Source of the DNA: Lanius collurio | Taxonomy: Eukaryota; Chordata; Aves; Passeriformes; Laniidae | Direction: 5' to 3' | Assembly (NCBI GenBank): GCA_020086605.1 | Contig: JACBWW010000046.1 | Span: 2,151,526-2,215,525 of the forward strand | Length of the DNA stretch: 64,000 nt | Shown here: piece after piece, positions 61,882 to 64,000 of the stretch | Position numbering within the stretch: position 1 is the first letter of the stretch | Layout: each line of letters starts with the position of its first letter | The notes under the pieces: generated by a model | The model's database searches: none | What the model was told of the DNA's origin: nothing | What the model saw: only the letters and a program-made list of their open reading frames with translations | Made by a program: the position numbers and the translations under genes

Positions 61882-64000
61882 CCAGCCTCACATGATCCTC
61901 GGGGAGCCCGAGCTGCGACTTAAGATGCAGGGAAGCACGCACAAATAAAGTGACAAGACTTTCTGTCTGTCTCCCGGCGGTTTTCCATCAAGCCTGCTAA
62001 TTAGCGATGCTGCATTTCACAGGGGATTTAGAGAGGATTCTTTCAGGAGGATTTTTGGTAGCGGTTCTCTGCAAAACTCTCCTGCAGCTCACGCGTTTCC
62101 TTAAGGGGCTGCATTTGTTTGTCTTGCTGTGTAAAATTCCTACAAATGGCCTCGGTGTGGTAGCACTTACCTAAAGGAGAGGAAGCGTTTGAATGCACGG
62201 GGCAGGACTGGCTGTCTTTTCTCACCTACAGAGAGATTTCTCAATATAATTGCAGGGCTGGGAGAGGAGAGGGAGGGAGCTCAGGAAAATCGGAGATGGG
62301 CTCCCTGAACGACTGCATCTGTGGAAAACCCAGTTTCCTGGCTAAGTGCCTGTGTAAACACCCCTTCCCATCCTGCTCTTAATTTCTCACGGACAGTGAA
62401 ACGCTCGTGGGGTTTTTTGAAAACACCTTTCTTTTCTTTCTTTTGATAGTGTGCACTGTAATGTGCTTTCAGCAAATTTAATAGAGGAGATATATTTATT
62501 CCCATCCCTTGGTTACCAGGCAGGGCTGTGAGAACTGGTCCCTGTGTGGTTTGAAATAATGTACACAGAATGTTTTCAAGTGCAAATTGAAAAGAAATGA
62601 ATGGACTGGATTTTTTTATTTTTTTTTTATGCTGTGTTCTCCCAGGTTGGCTCCTAATGGTCTGTCCAGCTGTAAGCAGTGTGCAGAAATAGGAGAAGCT
62701 GTAACAGGTCAGTAGAATAGGATTCAGACCTAAAGGAGGGTACCCCTCGCCAACACACCTTCTTACCTCTTGTCTCAGACCTTCTGATATTAATTTCCTT
62801 TTTCTCTGTCTTTGCTGTGAATTTTTCTTCTTTTTTTACCTAAATTCTATGATGGGACATTGAACCTTCAAATAAAATCTGCTTTTTGCTCTTTTTGGAC
62901 TGCATATAATACAAGCAAGGAAATGTAAGGTAGAGTTAAAAAAGAAGAAGAAGATGAAGAAGAACAAGAACAAGATGAAGGAGAAGAAGAAGAAAAAGAA
63001 GAAGCAGCAAAATGAGAGGATAGGACTAAGAAACCATCAGGTGTTTTGCTGGCCTCCCCTGCTCCTGTTCTGTTCATGGTATTTAAGCAAAGGATGTGCA
63101 GCATCATGGACTGGATGCATGTGAGAGAAATTACAGGATGAGTGAAGAACAGTAAAATACTTGCAAGGTTTTTTACTATCTCGATACGCAGAGGGAAAGA
63201 CTTTGTACCAAAAACAACCTGTGTGAAAGGCTGGCCATAACAGGCAGAAAGGAAGAAGCTGAGGGAAGGTTTGACAGGCGTAGCCAATGCATATTTGTTG
63301 CTATAGAGAGCATTGAGGCTGAGCTGCTGCAATCAAATGTACTTTAACAAGACTGCTTTTAGGGGTTCTAGGAATAGAGAGAAGCTGGAAAACTTAGCTT
63401 CTTACAAGTCACATTAAGAAGAAGGTGTATAAAGACCTGCTGGTGCATTTACTAAGGGAGTTCAATTCAAGCTAGTTGAGCACATGAGCTAATAAAGAAG
63501 CTGCTGCCAAACTTCAGGAACATTAAAGGATTTACAAGGAGTGAGTGGATCAGTGAAAAGGCTGGGCATTGAGCAAGAGAGATTATTGTATATCCAAAAG
63601 TCAGTGTCAAACATTTTCACACATTAATGATTTTCTTGTACAACAATCTAAAACTTTCTGGAGACCCAAGTGTTTCAGGGTTTTTTCCTTGCATTACGAG
63701 CTTATAATATTCAATAGAATGTTTCTTGACTTCTCAATTTCAGCCTGTGCACCTAAGAACGTATTTCTTTTCAATTTCACACAAGTAATGAGACCTAGTG
63801 GTATCTCTGTATATTCCTCAGGATTACCTACGTGGCAGTCTGACATCTCTTTTGGGGAGGCAGCCTCAATACACCAAGCTAATGAAATAATTTATGATGA
63901 AATCTTGTCGAGGTGGACAGAGAACATGGTTTCTTGCCACTCTTTAATCAGGTCATTGAGCTATCTCAGCAACACTGTCAGCTCCTCTTAGCAACAGCTC
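61882..64000. other. Upstream flank of KLHL4; no gene seen
   Basis: The first few hundred bases are GC-richer, with scattered CpGs, and may include proximal promoter. Beyond that is AT-rich sequence with an imperfect GAA microsatellite (62942-63006). A 140-codon open frame at 63569-63991 on the plus strand starts at a TTG, resembles no family I know, and is not annotated as a gene. Confidence 0.6.
62942..63006. repeat. Imperfect (GAA)n microsatellite
   Basis: About 65 bp of GAA triplets on the plus strand are interrupted by GAT, CAA and GGA. It is almost pure purine on one strand. It lies about 1.4 kb upstream of the KLHL4 ATG. Confidence 0.9.

Noticed and set aside
62868..63332. 154-codon minus-strand frame with a long Ser/Cys run
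   Set aside because: The serine run is the translated GAA/TTC microsatellite, and the rest has no recognisable domain.
63569..63991. 140-codon plus-strand open frame near the window end
   Set aside because: It begins at TTG, has no recognisable domain and no splice or promoter support; it could be revisited if sequence beyond the window shows a gene.
1..64000. CRISPR arrays, operons, bacterial mobile elements, tRNA or rRNA genes
   Set aside because: The window is clearly vertebrate nuclear DNA. I saw no regularly spaced repeat array, no prokaryotic gene organisation and no recognisable tRNA or rRNA sequence.

Overview
This is a vertebrate nuclear genomic window, most likely from a bird. It is AT-rich and intron-rich, has few repeats, and carries at least one recognisable decayed CR1-type LINE fragment, as expected of an avian genome. 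I found one protein-coding gene that I can support: a complete KLHL4 (Kelch-like family member 4) on the minus strand. It runs from its ATG at 61528 to its stop codon at 25917, in 11 coding exons covering about 35.6 kb. The spliced reading frame is 2160 nt, or 719 codons plus stop. Every splice junction has GT/AG ends and every phase joins cleanly, so I see no frameshift or premature stop.

Layout by plus-strand coordinate. Positions 1 to about 25.5 kb lie downstream of KLHL4. I see no supportable gene there, only simple repeats and scattered open frames that look random. Positions 25.5-25.9 kb are the probable start of the KLHL4 3' UTR. Positions 25.9-41.7 kb hold ten of the eleven coding exons: BTB, BACK and the six Kelch repeats. 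Positions 41.65-61.1 kb are one large first intron of 19.5 kb. It contains one convincing and one or two doubtful CR1 fragments, several short tandem duplications, and a minus-strand segment with good splice sites that could be an unannotated or cryptic exon. Positions 61.1-61.5 kb are the first coding exon, encoding the KLHL4-specific N-terminus. From 61.5 to about 61.9 kb lies the probable 5' leader, with two very short upstream open frames and a TATA-like box. Positions 61.9-64 kb are upstream flank with an imperfect GAA microsatellite.

The predicted protein belongs to the BTB-BACK-Kelch family. By family knowledge, such proteins act as substrate adaptors of CUL3 ubiquitin ligases: BTB and BACK bind the cullin and dimerise, while the six-bladed Kelch propeller binds substrate. 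The propeller is very regular here. The Gly-Gly doublets fall at residues 436, 483, 530, 577, 624 and 677, with one six-residue insertion in blade five.

I looked for an unusual system and did not find one. The most interesting leads are modest: the candidate extra exon in intron 1, the paired minimal upstream open frames, a 60-nt terminal coding exon that is easy to miss, and a run of 18 thymines close to the exon 4 splice acceptor.
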